64,000 bases of DNA from NCBI RefSeq assembly GCF_002155965.1, contig NZ_MUMH01000085.1, positions 1 through 64,000 of the forward strand. Direction: 5' to 3'. Shown here one piece after another: positions 1 to 34,400 of this stretch. A model generated the notes under the pieces. That model was not told the DNA's origin and did not search any database. It saw only the letters and a program-made list of their open reading frames with translations. Position 1 is the stretch's first letter. Every line of letters begins with the position of its first letter. The translations under genes and the position numbers were made by a program. Source of the stretch: Allokutzneria sp. NRRL B-24872 (GTDB lineage Bacteria > Actinomycetota > Actinomycetes > Mycobacteriales > Pseudonocardiaceae).

Positions 1-133
1 TTACGAGACAGCCCTTAGGCGGAAACAAATCCGCCGTTGAAACCTCCTGGTCGGGTGGGTGCGGCGGTGCGGATCATTCGGGAGGGTCACACCCCGCGCC
101 GCGCCGCCGTTTCTCCTGGGGGAGCCGAAGACC
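1..133. promoter_or_regulatory. Leader region upstream of the first PKS gene
   Basis: Noncoding stretch before the first PKS start. It contains a small inverted repeat, GGCGGA at 18-23 and TCCGCC at 30-35, with a six-base A-rich loop. This could be a short transcript hairpin or an operator half-site pair. A purine-rich GGGGGAG at 117-123 lies about ten bases before the ATG at 134 and is the likely ribosome binding site. No convincing -10/-35 pair was seen. The upstream gene is outside the window, so whether a promoter lies here cannot be decided. Confidence 0.35.
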
Positions 134-3100
134 ATGGCCGACGAGCAGAAGTACCTGGATTACCTCAGGCGAGCCACCGCCGAGCTGCAGGACCTGCGTC
201 GGCAGCTGCGCGAGACGCGGGAGCCGGTCGCGATCGTCGGTATGGCCTGCCGTTTCCCTGGCGGGGTCGGGTCCGCGGACCAGCTGTGGGACCTGGTGGC
301 GGCCGGGCGCGACGCCGTCACCGACTTCCCCCGCGACCGCGGCTGGGACATCGCCGGGATCTACGACCCGGAGCCGGGAACGCCGGGAAGGAGCTCGACC
401 CGGCGCGGCGGTTTCCTCGACGACGCCGCGCTCTTCGACGCGGAGCACTTCGGCATCAGTCCGCGCGAAGCGCTCACGATGGACCCGCAGCACCGAGTCC
501 TGCTGGAGTGCACGGCGGAGGCGGTCGAGCACGCCGGGATCGACCCGGCCGTCCTGCGCGGCAGCCGGACCGGGGTGTTCAGCGGCGTCATGTCCAGCTA
601 CTCCTCCGGGCACCCGCTGAGCATGGCCTCCGGCCGCGTCGCGTACACGCTCGGCCTGGAAGGGCCCGCCATCACCGTCGACACGGCGTGCTCGTCCTCG
701 TTGGTGGCACTGCACTTGGCCGCGCGGGCGCTCAGCGCCGGGGAGTGCTCGATGGCGCTCGTCGGCGGTGTGACGGTGTTGCCGACGCCCGAGGTCTTCG
801 TGCAGTTCAGCCAGCAGCGCGGGCTCTCACCCGATGGCCGCTGCAAGGCCTTCGCCGCCGGAGCGGACGGTACCGGCTTCGGCGAGGGCGTCGGAGTGCT
901 TGTGGTGCAACGGCTTTCGGACGCGCGCGAGGCGGGCAACCGGGTGCTGGCGGTGCTGCGCGGGTCGGCGGTCAACCAGGACGGGCGCTCCAACGGCTTC
1001 ACCGCGCCCAACGGTCCCTCGCAGGCGCGCGTCATCCGCGAGGCGTTGGAGTGGGCTGAGCTCGAACCGGCCGATGTGGACGTTGTGGAGGCGCACGGCA
1101 CCGGCACCACGCTGGGCGATCCGATCGAGGCGCAGGCGATCATGGCTACGTACGGCCGTGATCGGCCCGCTGACCGACCGCTGCTGCTGGGCTCGGTGAA
1201 GTCGAACATCAGCCACACGCAGGCCGCGGCCGGGGTCGCCGGCGTGATCAAGATGGTGCAGGCGATGCGGCACGGGCTCGTCCCGCCGACGCTGCACGTG
1301 GACGCGCCGTCACCGCGCGTGGACTGGAACTCCGCCGCAGTGCGGCTGGTGACCGAGTCCGCGCCGTGGCCGGAGACCGGGCGCGCGCGGCGGGCTGCGG
1401 TCTCCTCGTTCGGGCTCAGCGGTACCAACGCCCACGTGATCCTCGAAGCTCCTGCCGAGCACGAGGAGCCCGTCCCCGCGCGGATTCCCGGTGCGCTGCC
1501 CTTGATGCTGTCGGCCAGGACCGACGACGCGCTGCGCGAGCAGGCCGCACGCCTCAAGTCCTATGTGGACGCAAACGTGGGCGTGGATCTGGCCGACGTG
1601 GCGGTCGCTTTGACCACGCGCCCGGCGATGGGTGTGCGTGCCGCCGTGCTCCCGGGGAGCCGGGCTGATCAGCTCAGCGCACTCGACGTTCTCGCGGCAG
1701 GAGGTCAGTCGGCGGACGTCGTTCAGGCGAAGGCCCACGCGGGCAAGCTCGCCGTGGTGTTCTCCGGGCAGGGCTCGCAGCGCGCGCGGATGGGACGCGG
1801 CCTCTACGACGCGCATCCCGTGTTCGCCGAGGCGTTCGACGAGGTGTGCGCGGCCGTCGACCAGCACGTGGAGCGCCCGCTGCGGTCGGTGGTCTTCGCG
1901 CGCCCGGATACCGCCGAGGCCCGGCTGCTCGACCGCACGGACTACACGCAGGTGGCCACGTTCGCGGTGGAAGTGGCGCTGTACCGGCTCTTCGAGAGCT
2001 GGGGAGTTCGAGCTGATCTCCTGATCGGACACTCCGTCGGGGAGTTCGCGGCGGCGCACGTCGCGGGGGTGTGGTCGTTGGCGGACGCGTCGATGATCGT
2101 CGCCGCGCGTGGCCGGTTGATGCGCGAACTGCCCGAGGGCGGCGCGATGGTGGCGATCGCGGGCAGTGAGCAGTGGGTTCGCGAGCGGCTGCTGGAGAAC
2201 GTCGGCATCGCTGCGGTCAACGGCCCCGCAGCCGTGGTGATCTCCGGCGAGGCCGGTGCGGTCGCCGGGGTCGCTGCCGCCTGCCGCGCGGAGAAGGTCC
2301 GGACGAAGCCGCTGCGCGTCTCGCACGCGTTCCACTCCGCGCTGATGGAGCCGATGCTGACGGAGTTCGCGGAGGTACTGCGTTCCGTCGAGTTCGCCAC
2401 GCCCCGCGTGCCCGTGGTGTCCAACGTGACCGGCGAGCGGTTGACCGACGAGCAGGCGCGCTCGGTCGACTACTGGCTGTCCCACGTGCGCGAGGCCGTG
2501 CGGTTCGCCGATGGCGTGCGCTGGTTGCACGAGCAGGGCGTGACCCGCTTCGTGGAGCTGGGCCCGGACGGCGGCCTTGCCGTTGCGGCCCAGGAAACCG
2601 TTGCGGGCGAGGGGGTGTTCACCTCGGCGCTGCGGCGTGGGACCGAGGACGTGCAGGCCGTGACCTCTGCGCTGGCCCGTCTGCACGTGGACGGGGTCGC
2701 GGTGCGGTGGAACGAGGTGTTCGCCGGTCGGCCCCGTCCGTGGCTGGACCTGCCGACCTACGCGTTCCAGCGGCAGCGGTACTGGGTTCCAGCCGATACC
2801 GCGACCGGCGACGCGAGTGGTCTCGGGCTGACCGCGATCACGCATCCGCTGCTCACGGCCGCCACCGACGTGCCGGGCTCGGCCAAGTTCGTGCTCTCCG
2901 GGCGGCTCGCGCTGGACGTGCACCAGTGGTTGGCGGACAACACCGTCTGGAACGCGGTGCTCGCGCCGGGAGCCGCGTTCGTCGAGCTGGCCGCGTACTG
3001 CGGCGCGCTGCTGGGCTGCTCGCAGGTCCGCGAACTCCAGCTGCGCGAGCACCTGATCGTTCCCGAGCAAGCTGCGGTGAACCTGCGCGTTGTGGTGGAG

Positions 3101-5205
3101 GCCCCGGACGAGCGCGGTGAGCGCGTTCTTGAGGTGTACTCCAGGGAGTCCGACAGCGATGAGTCGGAGCCGTGGGTCTCGCACGCCCGCGCGGTCCTCG
3201 CGACCGACGCCGTTGCGCCGCTGCCCATCGCTACGCGTGACTGGCCGCCGCTCGGCGCCGTCGAAGTGCTCGATGTCCACGACAAGCTCGCTGATCAGGG
3301 CTACGACCACGGTCCGGCATTCCGTTCCCTGAGCCACGTGTGGCGTCGCGAGGACGAGATCTTCGCCGAAGTGTCCTTGGACGTGGACGCCGAGTCCTTC
3401 GCCGTCCACCCGGTGCTCATCGACGCCGTGGCGCAAGCGATGCAGAGCGTGGCGCCGGTTCTGCCGATGACGTGGCGCGGGCTTTCGGTGCACAGCGAGG
3501 GGGCTCGTGGGCTGCGCGTGCGTCTCTCTCCGGTCGGCGAGAACGCGTACTCGCTTGCCGCCGTTGACTTCTCCGGCGTTCCGGTCGTGTCGGCGGAGTC
3601 GGTGGAGGTGCGACCGATCGCGCCGGAGGAGCTGACGCGCTCGGCGGAGGCTTCGCTGTACGCGGTGGAGTGGGTGGACGCCGATCTCGTCGTGCACGAC
3701 GTGTCGGAGTCCCTGCGCAGCGGCTGGACGATGCTCGGCGTCGACGATCCGGGCCTCTCGGCCGCGCTGCGGCCAGCGTGGGGCGACGGTCACTGGCACG
3801 TTGACGTTTCAGCGCTGCGCGAGGCCATGGACTCCGGTTTGCCCGCACCCGCGCTGGCGGTCGCCTCCAGTGTGGACGGCGTGTGGGAGTGGCTGGCGGA
3901 ACCTCGGCTCGCCGACTCGCGACTGGTCGTCGTGTCCGGGGACAAGGCGGTGTGGGGTTTCCTGCGTTCCGTGCAGGCGGAACACCCTGGGCGCGTCGTG
4001 CTGGCCGATGTGGACGACAACGAGCTGTCGCGCCGTGTCCTGCCCGCGGTCGCGGGAGCGAACGAGCCGCAGCTCGCGATCCGGGACGGACGGCCGTTGG
4101 TGCCCCGCCTGGCCCGTGTCGCGGCCAAGGCGGGCGATCCGCTCGGCTCCGCGGGAACGGTGCTGGTCACGGGTCCACTTGGGACGAGGTTCGCGCAGCA
4201 CCTGGCGACGGCGCACGGCGTCGAGAAGGTCGTCCTCGTCACCAGCGCGCTGGAGTGCGATCTTGCTGACCGGGAGGCGGTTTCCGGCTTGCTGGCGGGT
4301 ATCGCGGACTTGACGGCCGTGATCCACACCGGCGGCGAAGGGGCCCGGCACCTGGACGAGCTGACCCGCGACCGCGACCTGCGGGCGTTCGTCCTGGTCG
4401 CCTCGTTCGACGCGCTCCTGGGCGGTCGGGGGCTGGCGGAGCTCGGCGCCGCCGACGCCGAGCTGGAGTCCATTGTGGACCAGCGAGGTTCCGGGACCGT
4501 GGTTTTCTGGGGCGAGAGCGCGGAGAAGGACTCTTTCGACCTCGTGCTCGCCGAGACCGAGCACCGCGCGGTCGTCGCCGCGCGGATGGACGTGAAGGCC
4601 ATGCGGCGCGAGTTCGGCCGCTACGACCGCGTTCCGCCGTTGCTGCGCGGCCTCGTGCGACTGCCCCGGCCTCGGGTGGAGTTGACCGGCGCCCGCGCGG
4701 AGGCGTTGCGCGCCCGGCTGGCGGAACTGTCCGAAGAGGACAGATCACGCGAGGTGACGGGGATCGTGCGCGAGCACCTCGCCGCGGTGCTCAAGCTCGC
4801 TCCGGCCGACGTGCTGGGCGACAAGGGTTTCCTGGACATGGGGCTGGACTCGGTGATGGCGATGGAGCTGCGCAACCGGCTCGACGCCGTCACGGGTCTG
4901 CGGCTGTCGGCGACGGTGGTCTTCGACTACCCGACGCCGGACGCGCTCGCGAACCACGTCCTTGAGCGACTGCTTCCTTCGTCCACAGTGGACGCTGACG
5001 CGACCGTGGGCGACGACGAGCTGCGACGGCTGCTGGCGACGGTCTCGATCACGAGGCTGCGGGAGTCCGGTCTGCTCGACCCGTTGGTGCGGCTCGCCGA
5101 GCAGCCCGCCGCCGTGGCCAAGAGCGCCGACAAGAGTGCCGAGATCAAGCAGATGGACGTGCGGGACCTGGTGCGGCTCGCGCTCGAAGGGGCAGCTGCG
5201 AAGCC

Positions 5206-5209
<4 letters not shown>
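134..5209 (+). CDS. Single-module type I PKS, KS-AT-DH(inactive)-KR(inactive)-ACP
   Basis: A 1691-residue extension module. An N-terminal helical docking peptide (residues 1-28) precedes a KS (about 30-455) with catalytic Cys186, His321 and His361. The AT (about 541-850) has active Ser634 in GHSVG and the HAFH signature at 731-734, which in this family predicts malonyl-CoA. The DH (about 904-1190) reads LADN where the catalytic His should be (Asn936) and also lacks the following Gly; Asp1097 remains. The KR (about 1345-1550) has a broken dinucleotide motif (TGPLG), lost its catalytic Ser/Tyr region and is shortened. ACP Ser1573 is present. It should therefore deliver an unreduced beta-keto group. 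The C-terminal docking tail ([12 protein letters not shown]) resembles that of the next protein. The start at ATG 134 has a good ribosome site and begins the docking helix; in-frame codons upstream encode no family sequence. It overlaps the next gene by ATGA. Confidence 0.95.
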
Positions 5210-25418
<20,209 letters not shown>

Positions 25419-25422
<4 letters not shown>

Positions 25423-28400
25423 GCAACCAGGAAAGCCGCCTGCTCGACGCGTTGCGCACCTCGGTGAAGGAGACCGAGCGCCTGCGCAGGCAGGTCGACG
25501 CCGCGCGCGAGCCGATCGCGATCGTGGCGATGAGCTGCCGCTACCCCGGCGGGGTCCGTTCGCCGGAGGACCTGTGGCGGCTCGTGGCCGGCGGAACCGA
25601 CGCCATCGGGGAGTTCCCCACCGATCGCGGCTGGGACCTTGACGCCCTGTTCTCCGACGATCCCGACCGGCCCGGCCGCAGTTCCGTGCGCGAGGGCGGT
25701 TTCCTGGACGCCGCGGCGGAGTTCGACGCGGAGTTCTTCGGGATCTCCCCGCGCGAGGCCACCACGATGGACCCGCAGCAGCGCCTGCTGCTGGAGACCT
25801 CGTGGGAGGCGTTCGAGCGCGCGGGTATCGACCCGGACTCGGTGCGCGGTAGCCGCACCGGCGTGTTCGCGGGGATCATGGTCAGCGGCTACGGCATGCG
25901 CGAGATCAGCGTCGCGGGCGCGGCGGGCGAGCATGAGGGCTACATCGGCAACGGCAGCGCCGGAAGCATCACCTCGGGCCGGATCTCGTACACGTTCGGG
26001 CTCGAAGGTCCGGCGTTGACCGTGGACACGGCGTGCTCGTCGTCGTTGGTGGCGCTGCACCTCGCGGTGCAGTCGTTGCGGCGCGGAGAGTGCACGCTGG
26101 CGTTGGCCGGTGGCGCGTCGGTGATGGCGATCCCCGCGCTGTTCGTCGAGTACAGCAAGCAGGGCGCGCTCTCCCTCGACGCGCGCTGCAAGTCCTTCAG
26201 CGCCGGTGCTGACGGCACGAACGGCTCCGAAGGCGTTGGGATGGTGTTGCTGGAGCGGCTTTCCGACGCTCAGCGCAACGGCCACCCGGTGCTGGCGGTG
26301 ATTCGCGGCTCCGCCGTGAACCAGGATGGCGCGTCCAGCGGATTGACTGCGCCGAACGGTCCCGCTCAGCAGCGCGTGATCCGTGCGGCCTTGGCTGACG
26401 CCGGTCTGTCCACTTCGGACATTTCCGCCGTTGAGGCCCATGGGACCGGAACTCGGCTGGGTGATCCGATCGAGGCCCAGGCCGTGATCGCGACCTATGG
26501 CCGGGATCGTTCCTCTCCGGTGTACCTGGGGTCGTTGAAGTCCAACATCGGGCACACGCAGGCCGCTGCGGGTGTTGGCGGCGTGATCAAGATGGTGCAG
26601 GCCATGCGGCACGGCTTGCTGCCACGCACGCTGCACGTGTCGTCGCCGACGCCGGAGGTGGACTGGTCGGCCGGGTCGGTGTCGCTGCTGACCGAGGAAG
26701 TTCCGTGGACGTCGTCGGTTCGGCGTGCCGGGGTGTCGTCGTTCGGGGTGAGCGGCACCAATGCGCACATGATCGTCGAGCAGGCGCCCGCACCTTCTGA
26801 CGTGGTGCCGGTGCACTCGGGTCCGGTTCCGCTGGCGTTGTCCGCGAAGAGCCCTGCTGCGTTGCGCGACGTCGCTTCGGGGCTCGCCGACGCGCTCTCG
26901 TCCGGAGTGTCCGAAGTGGACGCTGCGTGGACTTTGGCCGCGCGGTCGCGGTTGGAGCACCGTGCGGTGGTGTTCGGCGACGGCCTGCGTTCCTTGTCTG
27001 GCCCTGACGTTGTGACGGGTGTCGCTGAGGCCGCAGGGGCGGTCTTCATGTTCCCGGGTCAGGGTTCGCAGTGGGTCGGTATGGCTGTGGCGTTGTTGGA
27101 GAACCCGGTTTTCGCGGCGCGGATGGCTGAGTGTGCTGCGGCTTTGGGTGAGTTCGTCGACTGGGATTTGCTGTCGGCGTTGGAGTCGGATCTTGATCGG
27201 GTTGAGGTCGTTCAGCCCGTTCTGTTCGCGGTCATGGTGTCGTTGGCGGCTGTGTGGCAGTCGCATGGCGTTTCGCCTGCCGTTGTTGTGGGGCATTCGC
27301 AGGGCGAGATCGCGGCTGCGTGCGTTGCTGGCGTGCTGAGCCTGCGTGATGCGGCTCGGGTGGTCGTGTTGCGTAGTAGGGCGATTGCGGCTTCTCTTGC
27401 TGGTCGCGGTGGGATGGTGTCGGTTCCGCTTCCTGTTTCCGACGTGGAGTTGGGGCCGGGGTTGTCGGTTGCGGCGGTGAACGGGCCTGCGTCCACCGTG
27501 GTTTCGGGTACCACTGCGGCTTTGGACGAGTTGCTTGCTCAGCACGAGCGGGCTCGTCGGATTCCGGTGGACTACGCGTCGCATTCGGCTCAGGTGGAAG
27601 CGATTCGGGACGAGCTGCTCGACGTGCTCGGGTCGATCGAACCGCAGACGGCCGCTGTGCCGTTCTTCTCGACGGTGACGGGGGAGTACGTCGACGGTGC
27701 TGAGCTGAACGCGGAGTACTGGTACGAGAACCTTCGGCGGACAGTGCGGTTCTCGGAAGCTGTGGAGGCGTTGGAAGGGCACGTGTTCATCGAGTGCAGC
27801 CCGCACCCGGTGCTCGTGCCGGCCCTGGACGTCAGCGCGGTCGGCACGTTGCGGCGCGACGAGGGCGGATTCGACCGGCTTGTCCGGTCCTTGGCCGAGG
27901 CGCATGTGCTGGGCGCCTCGGTGGACTGGACGACGGTCGTTCACGGACGTCTGGTGGACCTGCCCACATACCCCTTCCAGCGGCGGCGTTACTGGCTGGA
28001 GAGCGCGGTGGCGGACGTCGCGTCGGCCGGGCTCGACGCCGTCGACCATCCGCTGCTCGGCGCTGCGCTTCCCCTCGCCGCCTCGGCCGGGTACGTGTTC
28101 ACCTCGAAGGTGTCCACGCACACGCACCCCTGGCTGGCGGATCACATGGTGCGCGGCGACATCCTCGTGCCAGCAACGGCATTCGTCGAGTGGGCGGTTC
28201 GAGCGGGTGACGAGACGGGGTGCCAGCTCGTCGAAGAACTGGTGCTCGTCGCCCCGCTCGTCCTGCCATCGGCGGGGTCCGTCCAGGTGCAGGTGACGGT
28301 GACCGCGCCGGGCGCCGCGGGGCGCCGCGACCTCACGGTGCACGCCAAGGACGGCGTCGGGGAGTGGGTCCTGCACGCGACGGCGACGCTCACGCCCGCG

Positions 28401-31400
28401 CGCGAGGCCGTCGCTGACGATCTCAGTGAGTGGCCACCGCGCGACGCTGAGCCTGTTGACACGCATGGGTTCTACGAGCGGCTCGCCGCCACGGGATTGG
28501 CCTACGGGCCGAGCTTCCAGGGCGTTCGGGCGGCGTGGAGCCGGGGTGACGCGCTCTTCGTCGACATCGAAGCTGATCTCGCAGTGACCGGATTCGGGCT
28601 GCACCCCGCAGTGCTGGACGCCGCCGTGCACTCGGCGGGCCTGACGGCGGAGTTGGACGCGCCGAAGCTGCCGTTCCTGTGGAGCGGGATCACGTTGCGC
28701 GCCACCGGAGCGACGGCCGTGCGCGTACGGATCACGCCGCTGGGCAACGATTCCTTCGCGGTGCTCGTCGCCGACGGTCAGGGCCTGCCGGTGCTCACCG
28801 TGGACTCGTTGACCGTGCGCGCGGTGGACACCACGCGTTCATCCTCCGCTGAACACCTTTACCGCCCGCTGTGGACGGAAGTTACCGTCGACGCTGTAGT
28901 TTCTCGGTCTGCCAAGGTCTTTGACGGGGACCTGGCCGACGTGGTCGGCGCGGAGCTGGTGTTCGCCCGAGTCGATCCGGATTCGTCACCGCGCGAAGCC
29001 ACCGCGCGAGCGCTTGAGTTGATCCAAACATGGTTGTCCGACGAGCGGTTCGAGGCCGCGCGCCTGGTCTTCGTGATCGGGTCGGACACCTCCAGTGCAG
29101 CCGTCCGGGGACTGGCCCGCTCGGCCCAGGCCGAGCACCCCGGGCGGCTCCAACTCATCGAGCACGCAGGTTTCGACGTGGACGCGCTCGCGAGCGCCTG
29201 CGCGCTTGACGAACCGGTTTTGGCCGTGCGCGAAGGAAAAGTCTTCGCGCAGCGCGTGGAGCCGGTCCGCGAAGCGGTGAGCGCCCCGGTGTGGGGGCCG
29301 GAGGACACGGTCCTGGTGACCGGGGGTACCGGCACGCTCGGCGCGGCGGTCGCCCGGCACTTGGCGGCCAGCGGTGTCGGACGCCTTGTGCTGGTGAGCC
29401 GCCGAGGTCCCGCCGCTCCCGGTGCGGACGCCCTGGTCGCGGACGTGCAGCGGCTGGGCGCTGAAGCCGTAGTGCTCGCCGCCGACCTCGCCGAACGGCA
29501 GTCTGTCGCCGACCTGCTCAATGAGCATCCGGTCACCGCCGTCGTGCACAGTGCGGGCGCGCTCGACGACGGCTTGGTGGAATCCCTTACCGCCCACAGG
29601 GTTGACGCGGTGTTCAGGTCCAAAGTGGACCCCGCCGTGCACTTGGACGAGCTGACCGCCGACCTGAAGGCGTTCGTGCTGTTCTCCTCCGCTTCGGGCT
29701 TCTTCGGCACGCCGGGCCAGGGGAACTACGCCGCTGCCAACGCTTTCCTGGACGCGCTCGCGCACTCCCGCCGGCAACGAGGTCTTCCGGCGACGTCGAT
29801 CGCCTGGGGTTTCTGGTCCGAGACCAGCGAGCTGACGGCGCGGCTGTCGGAGAACGACCGCAGACGCATGGCCGGTTCGGGAGTGCTCCCGCTGAGCACC
29901 GAACAGGGCCTGGCGCTGCTGGACTCCGCCGTGGCGTTGGGAGAACCGGCCCTGCTCGCCGTGCGGCTCGACCGATCTGTGCTGCGCGCGCGGGCCTCGT
30001 CAGGCGACCTGCCCGCGCCGCTGCGAGGGCTCGTGCCGCCGACGCGGCGCGCGGCCCGAGGTGCGCTGGCCGGGCTCAGCAGCGGAGCCGTGCTCGCGGC
30101 GGTGCTCGCGGAGACCTCGGCGGTACTCGGGTACCGGCAGGGGGAGCAGGTCCAGGCCGAACGCGATTTCAAGCGGCTCGGGTTCGACTCGCTGACCGCC
30201 GTGGAGCTGCGCAACCGGCTGGCGACGCTGACCGGGCTGCGGCTGCCCGCCACGCTGGTCTTCGACCACCCGAACCCCAAGGCGCTGGCGGACTTCTTGG
30301 CCACCGGGCTCGCACCCGCCCGTGCCGAGGAACTTCCCGCGCGGCCCGCCGACGAGCCGATCGCGATCGTCGGGATGAGCTGCCGCTACCCCGGCGGCGT
30401 CGGCTCACCCGAGGACCTGTGGTCGGTGGTGGGCGAGGGACGCGATGTGATCGGGCCGTTCCCCGCCGACCGCGGCTGGGACCTCGCCGAGCTCTTCGAC
30501 GACGACCCGGAGCGGATCGGGCGCAGCTACGTCCGCGTCGGCGGTTTCCTCGACGGCGCTGGGGAGTTCGACGCGGAGTTCTTCGGGATCTCCCCGCGCG
30601 AGGCCGTGACGATGGACCCGCAGCAGCGCCTGTTGCTGGAGACCTCGTGGGAGGCGTTGGAGCGCGCGGGCATCGATCCCGCTTCGGTCCGGGGCAGCCG
30701 GACGGGCGTGTTCACCGGGGTCATGGCGGGCGGCTACGGGCTTCGGCAGATGATCACGCCCGGCGGGGCGGGGGAGCACGAGGGCTACCTGGCCAACGGC
30801 AGCTCGGTCAGCGTCGCGTCCGGCCGGATCTCCTACACCTTCGGCTTCGAAGGCCCCGCGATGACGGTGGACACCGCGTGCTCGTCGTCGTTGGTGGCGC
30901 TGCACCTGGCAGTGCAGTCGTTGCGGCGCGGTGAGAGTTCGCTGGCGTTGGCTGGTGGCGCATCGGTGATGTCGACGCCGTCGTTCTTCGTGGAGTACAG
31001 CAGACAGCGGGGCCTCGCAGCGGACGGTCGGTGCAAGTCGTTCAGCTCCGGCGCTGACGGCACCGCTGGCTCTGAGGGTGTCGGAATGCTCTTGCTGGAG
31101 CGGCTTTCTGACGCTCGCCGCAACGGTCACCCCGTGCTGGCGGTGATCCGTGGCTCAGCTGTGAACCAGGACGGCGCGTCGAACGGGTTGACCGCGCCGA
31201 ACGGTCCTTCGCAGCAGCGGGTGATCCGCGCGGCGTTGGCGGACGCTGGTCTGTCCACTTCGGACATCGCGGTGGTTGAGGCGCACGGTACGGGGACTCG
31301 GCTCGGTGATCCGATCGAGGCTCAGGCGGTGATCGCGACCTACGGTCAGGATCGCTCCACGCCGGTGTACCTGGGCTCCTTGAAGTCCAACATCGGCCAC

Positions 31401-34400
31401 GCGCAGGCGGCTGCGGGTGTTGGTGGCGTGATCAAGATGGTGCAGGCGATGCAGCACGACGTGTTGCCTCGCACGCTGCACGTGTCGTCGCCGACGTCGG
31501 AGGTGGACTGGGCGGCGGGGTCGGTGTCGCTGCTGACCGAAGAGGTCGCGTGGCCGTCGGGGACTCGGCGCGCGGGGGTGTCGTCGTTCGGGGTGAGCGG
31601 GACCAATGCGCACGTGATCCTCGAACAGGCGGCTGAAGTCGCCCCTGCTCCGGTCGAAGCGCCCTCGCGGTTGGTGTGGCCGGTGTCGGCGCGGGACGCG
31701 GTCGCTCTGCGTACTCAGGCCGGACATTTGTCCACTGTGGACGCTGCTCCTGCTGACATCGCGTGGTCGTTGGCCACGACTCGGTCCGCGTTGGAGCACC
31801 GTGCGGTCGTGCTCGGTGATCTCCAGTCCGGGTTGGCGGCGCTCGCCTCGGGGGCGGAGAGTCCTGATGTGGTGCGTGGCCGAGCCAGCGAGCGTGGCGC
31901 GGCGTTCATGTTCCCGGGTCAGGGTTCGCAGTGGGTCGGCATGGCCGTGTCGCTTCTGGAGAACCCGGTCTTTGCGGCGCGGATGGCTGAGTGTGCTGCG
32001 GCTTTGGGTGAGTTCGTCGACTGGGATCTGTTCTCCGCGTTGGAGTCGGATCTTGATCGGGTTGAGGTCGTTCAGCCCGTTCTGTTCGCCGTCATGGTGT
32101 CGTTGGCCGCTGTGTGGCAGTCGTTCGGGGTTTCGCCTGCGGTGGTGATTGGTCATTCGCAGGGGGAGATTGCGGCGGCTTGTGTTGCTGGAGCGTTGAG
32201 TCTTCGTGATGCTGCCCGCGTGGTTGTGTTGCGCAGTGCGGCGATTGCCGCCTCGCTGGCTGGCCGCGGTGGGATGGTGTCGGTTCCGGTTCCTTCCTCG
32301 GAGCTTGAGTTGGAGCCTGGGCTGTCGGTCGCGGCGGTGAACGGGCCTGCGTCCACGGTGGTATCCGGTACTCCTGCTGCTGTGGAGGGCGTGCTTGCTC
32401 GCTATGAGCGGGCTCGGCGGATTCCGGTGGACTACGCGTCGCATTCGGCTCAGGTGGAGGCGATTCGGGACGAGCTGCTTGACGTGCTTTCGGGGATCGA
32501 GCCGCGATCGGCGGAGGTTCCGTTCTTCTCGACGGTGACGGGGGAGTACGTCGACGGTGCTTCGTTGGACGCGGAGTACTGGTACGAGAACCTGCGGCAG
32601 ACTGTGCGGTTCACCGACGCTGTAGCTGCGTTGAGCGGCAACGTGTTCATCGAGTGCAGCCCGCACCCGGTGCTCGTCCCGGCGCTGGACGTCGACGCGG
32701 TCGGCACGCTGCGCAGAGGTGAGGGCGGGGTCGACCGGTTCGTGCGCTCGCTGGCCGAAGCGCACGTGCTGGGCGCCTCGGTGGACTGGCGGACGCTGCT
32801 CGGTGGTGGACGGCGCGTCGACCTGCCGACGTATCCCTTCCAGCGAAAGCACTTCTGGCTGGAGAATCCGCCCGAGGCGGGCATCGCCACGTCCGGGCAC
32901 CCGTTGCTCGGGGCGGCCGTCGCGCTGCCGGGGATCGGCGGGTTCCTGTTCACATCCAGGCTGTCCCTCGACACGCATTCCTGGCTCGCCGACCACGCGG
33001 TCCACGGCGTGCCGCTGCTGCCCGGAACGGCCTTCGTCGAGCTGGCCTCCCAGGCGGGCGCGTTCGCGGGCGCTGACGTGCTGGACGAGCTGACGTTGCA
33101 CGCGCCGCTGGTCTTCCCCGTTGAGGGCGGTGTCCGGGTTCGCGTGGTGGTGAGCGCGGACCTGCGGGTCAGCGTGCACTCGCTGCCGGACGACCTCCCT
33201 GAGGACTCGGAGTGGTTGCTGCACGCCAGCGGCACCCTGTCCACCGGAGCGCCGCACGGCACGCACCCGGACGACTGGCCGCCGAGCGGTGCGTCCGAAG
33301 TGGACATCACAGGTCTCTACGAGACGTTGGCGGACAAGGGTTTCCACTACGGTCCCGTGTTCCAGGGCCTGCGGCGGGTGTGGCAGCGGGATGACGAGCT
33401 GTTCGCCGAGGCAGTGCTCCCCGCAGGCGAAGCGCGCCACGGCTACGGCGTGCACCCGGCACTGTTCGACGCGGCGCTGCACGCTGCCGTCGCTGGCGAG
33501 GACACGCCGAAGCTGCCGTTCTCCTGGAGCGGCGTGGTGGTACACGGTCCCGCGACGGACTCCGTGCGCGTGCGGATCACGCCGACTGGGGCCGTTGAGC
33601 TGCACAGCCCAACTGGCGCGCCGATCGCCTCGGTCGCGTCGGTGGTGGCGCGGCCGGTGAGCGCGGACGCCCTCAGCGGACTGCGTGCCACCGACTCCTT
33701 GTTCCGGCTGGAGTGGGTCCCGGTCGCGACGCCCGTCTCAGCTGATGATGTCGATGCCGTCGAAGTGTCCACTGCGGTCGAAGCGTTGGAACTTGTGCAG
33801 AGCGCGCTTCGAGATCCGGAATCGCGGGTCACGGTGATCACGCGCGGAGCCGCTGAGTCGCTGGAGCTGGCGGCGGTGTGGGGCCTGGTGCGGTCCGCGC
33901 AGACCGAGCACCCGGACCGCTTCGTCCTTGTCGATCTCCCGGCCGACGCGGACACCTCGCTGGCCGCTGTCGCTGTCGCCACCGGCGAGCCCCAGATCAT
34001 GGTGCGCGACGGCAAGCTGTTCGCGTTGCGGCTGGCCAGGGCGGGTGCGGGCGCGGAGTTCGGTGGGTTCGACCCGGACGGGACCGTTCTGGTCACGGGC
34101 GGCAGCGGCGGCCTCGGACGGCTCGTGACGCGTCACCTGGTGAACTCGCACGGTGTCCGGCGGGTGCTGATCGCCTCTCGACGGGGCGCTGAGGCCCCCG
34201 GCGCGGCGGAGCTGGCGGCTGAGTTGGGTGACGCGGTGTCGTTCGCTGCTTGCGATGTGTCTGATCGCGACGCGCTTTCGGCTCTGTTGAGCGGAGTTCG
34301 CCTCACCGGCGTGTTCCACGCGGCCGGAGTGCTCGATGACGGTGTGGTCGAGTCGTTGAACCCAGTGCGTCTCGGTACCGTGTTCCGTTCCAAGGTGGAC

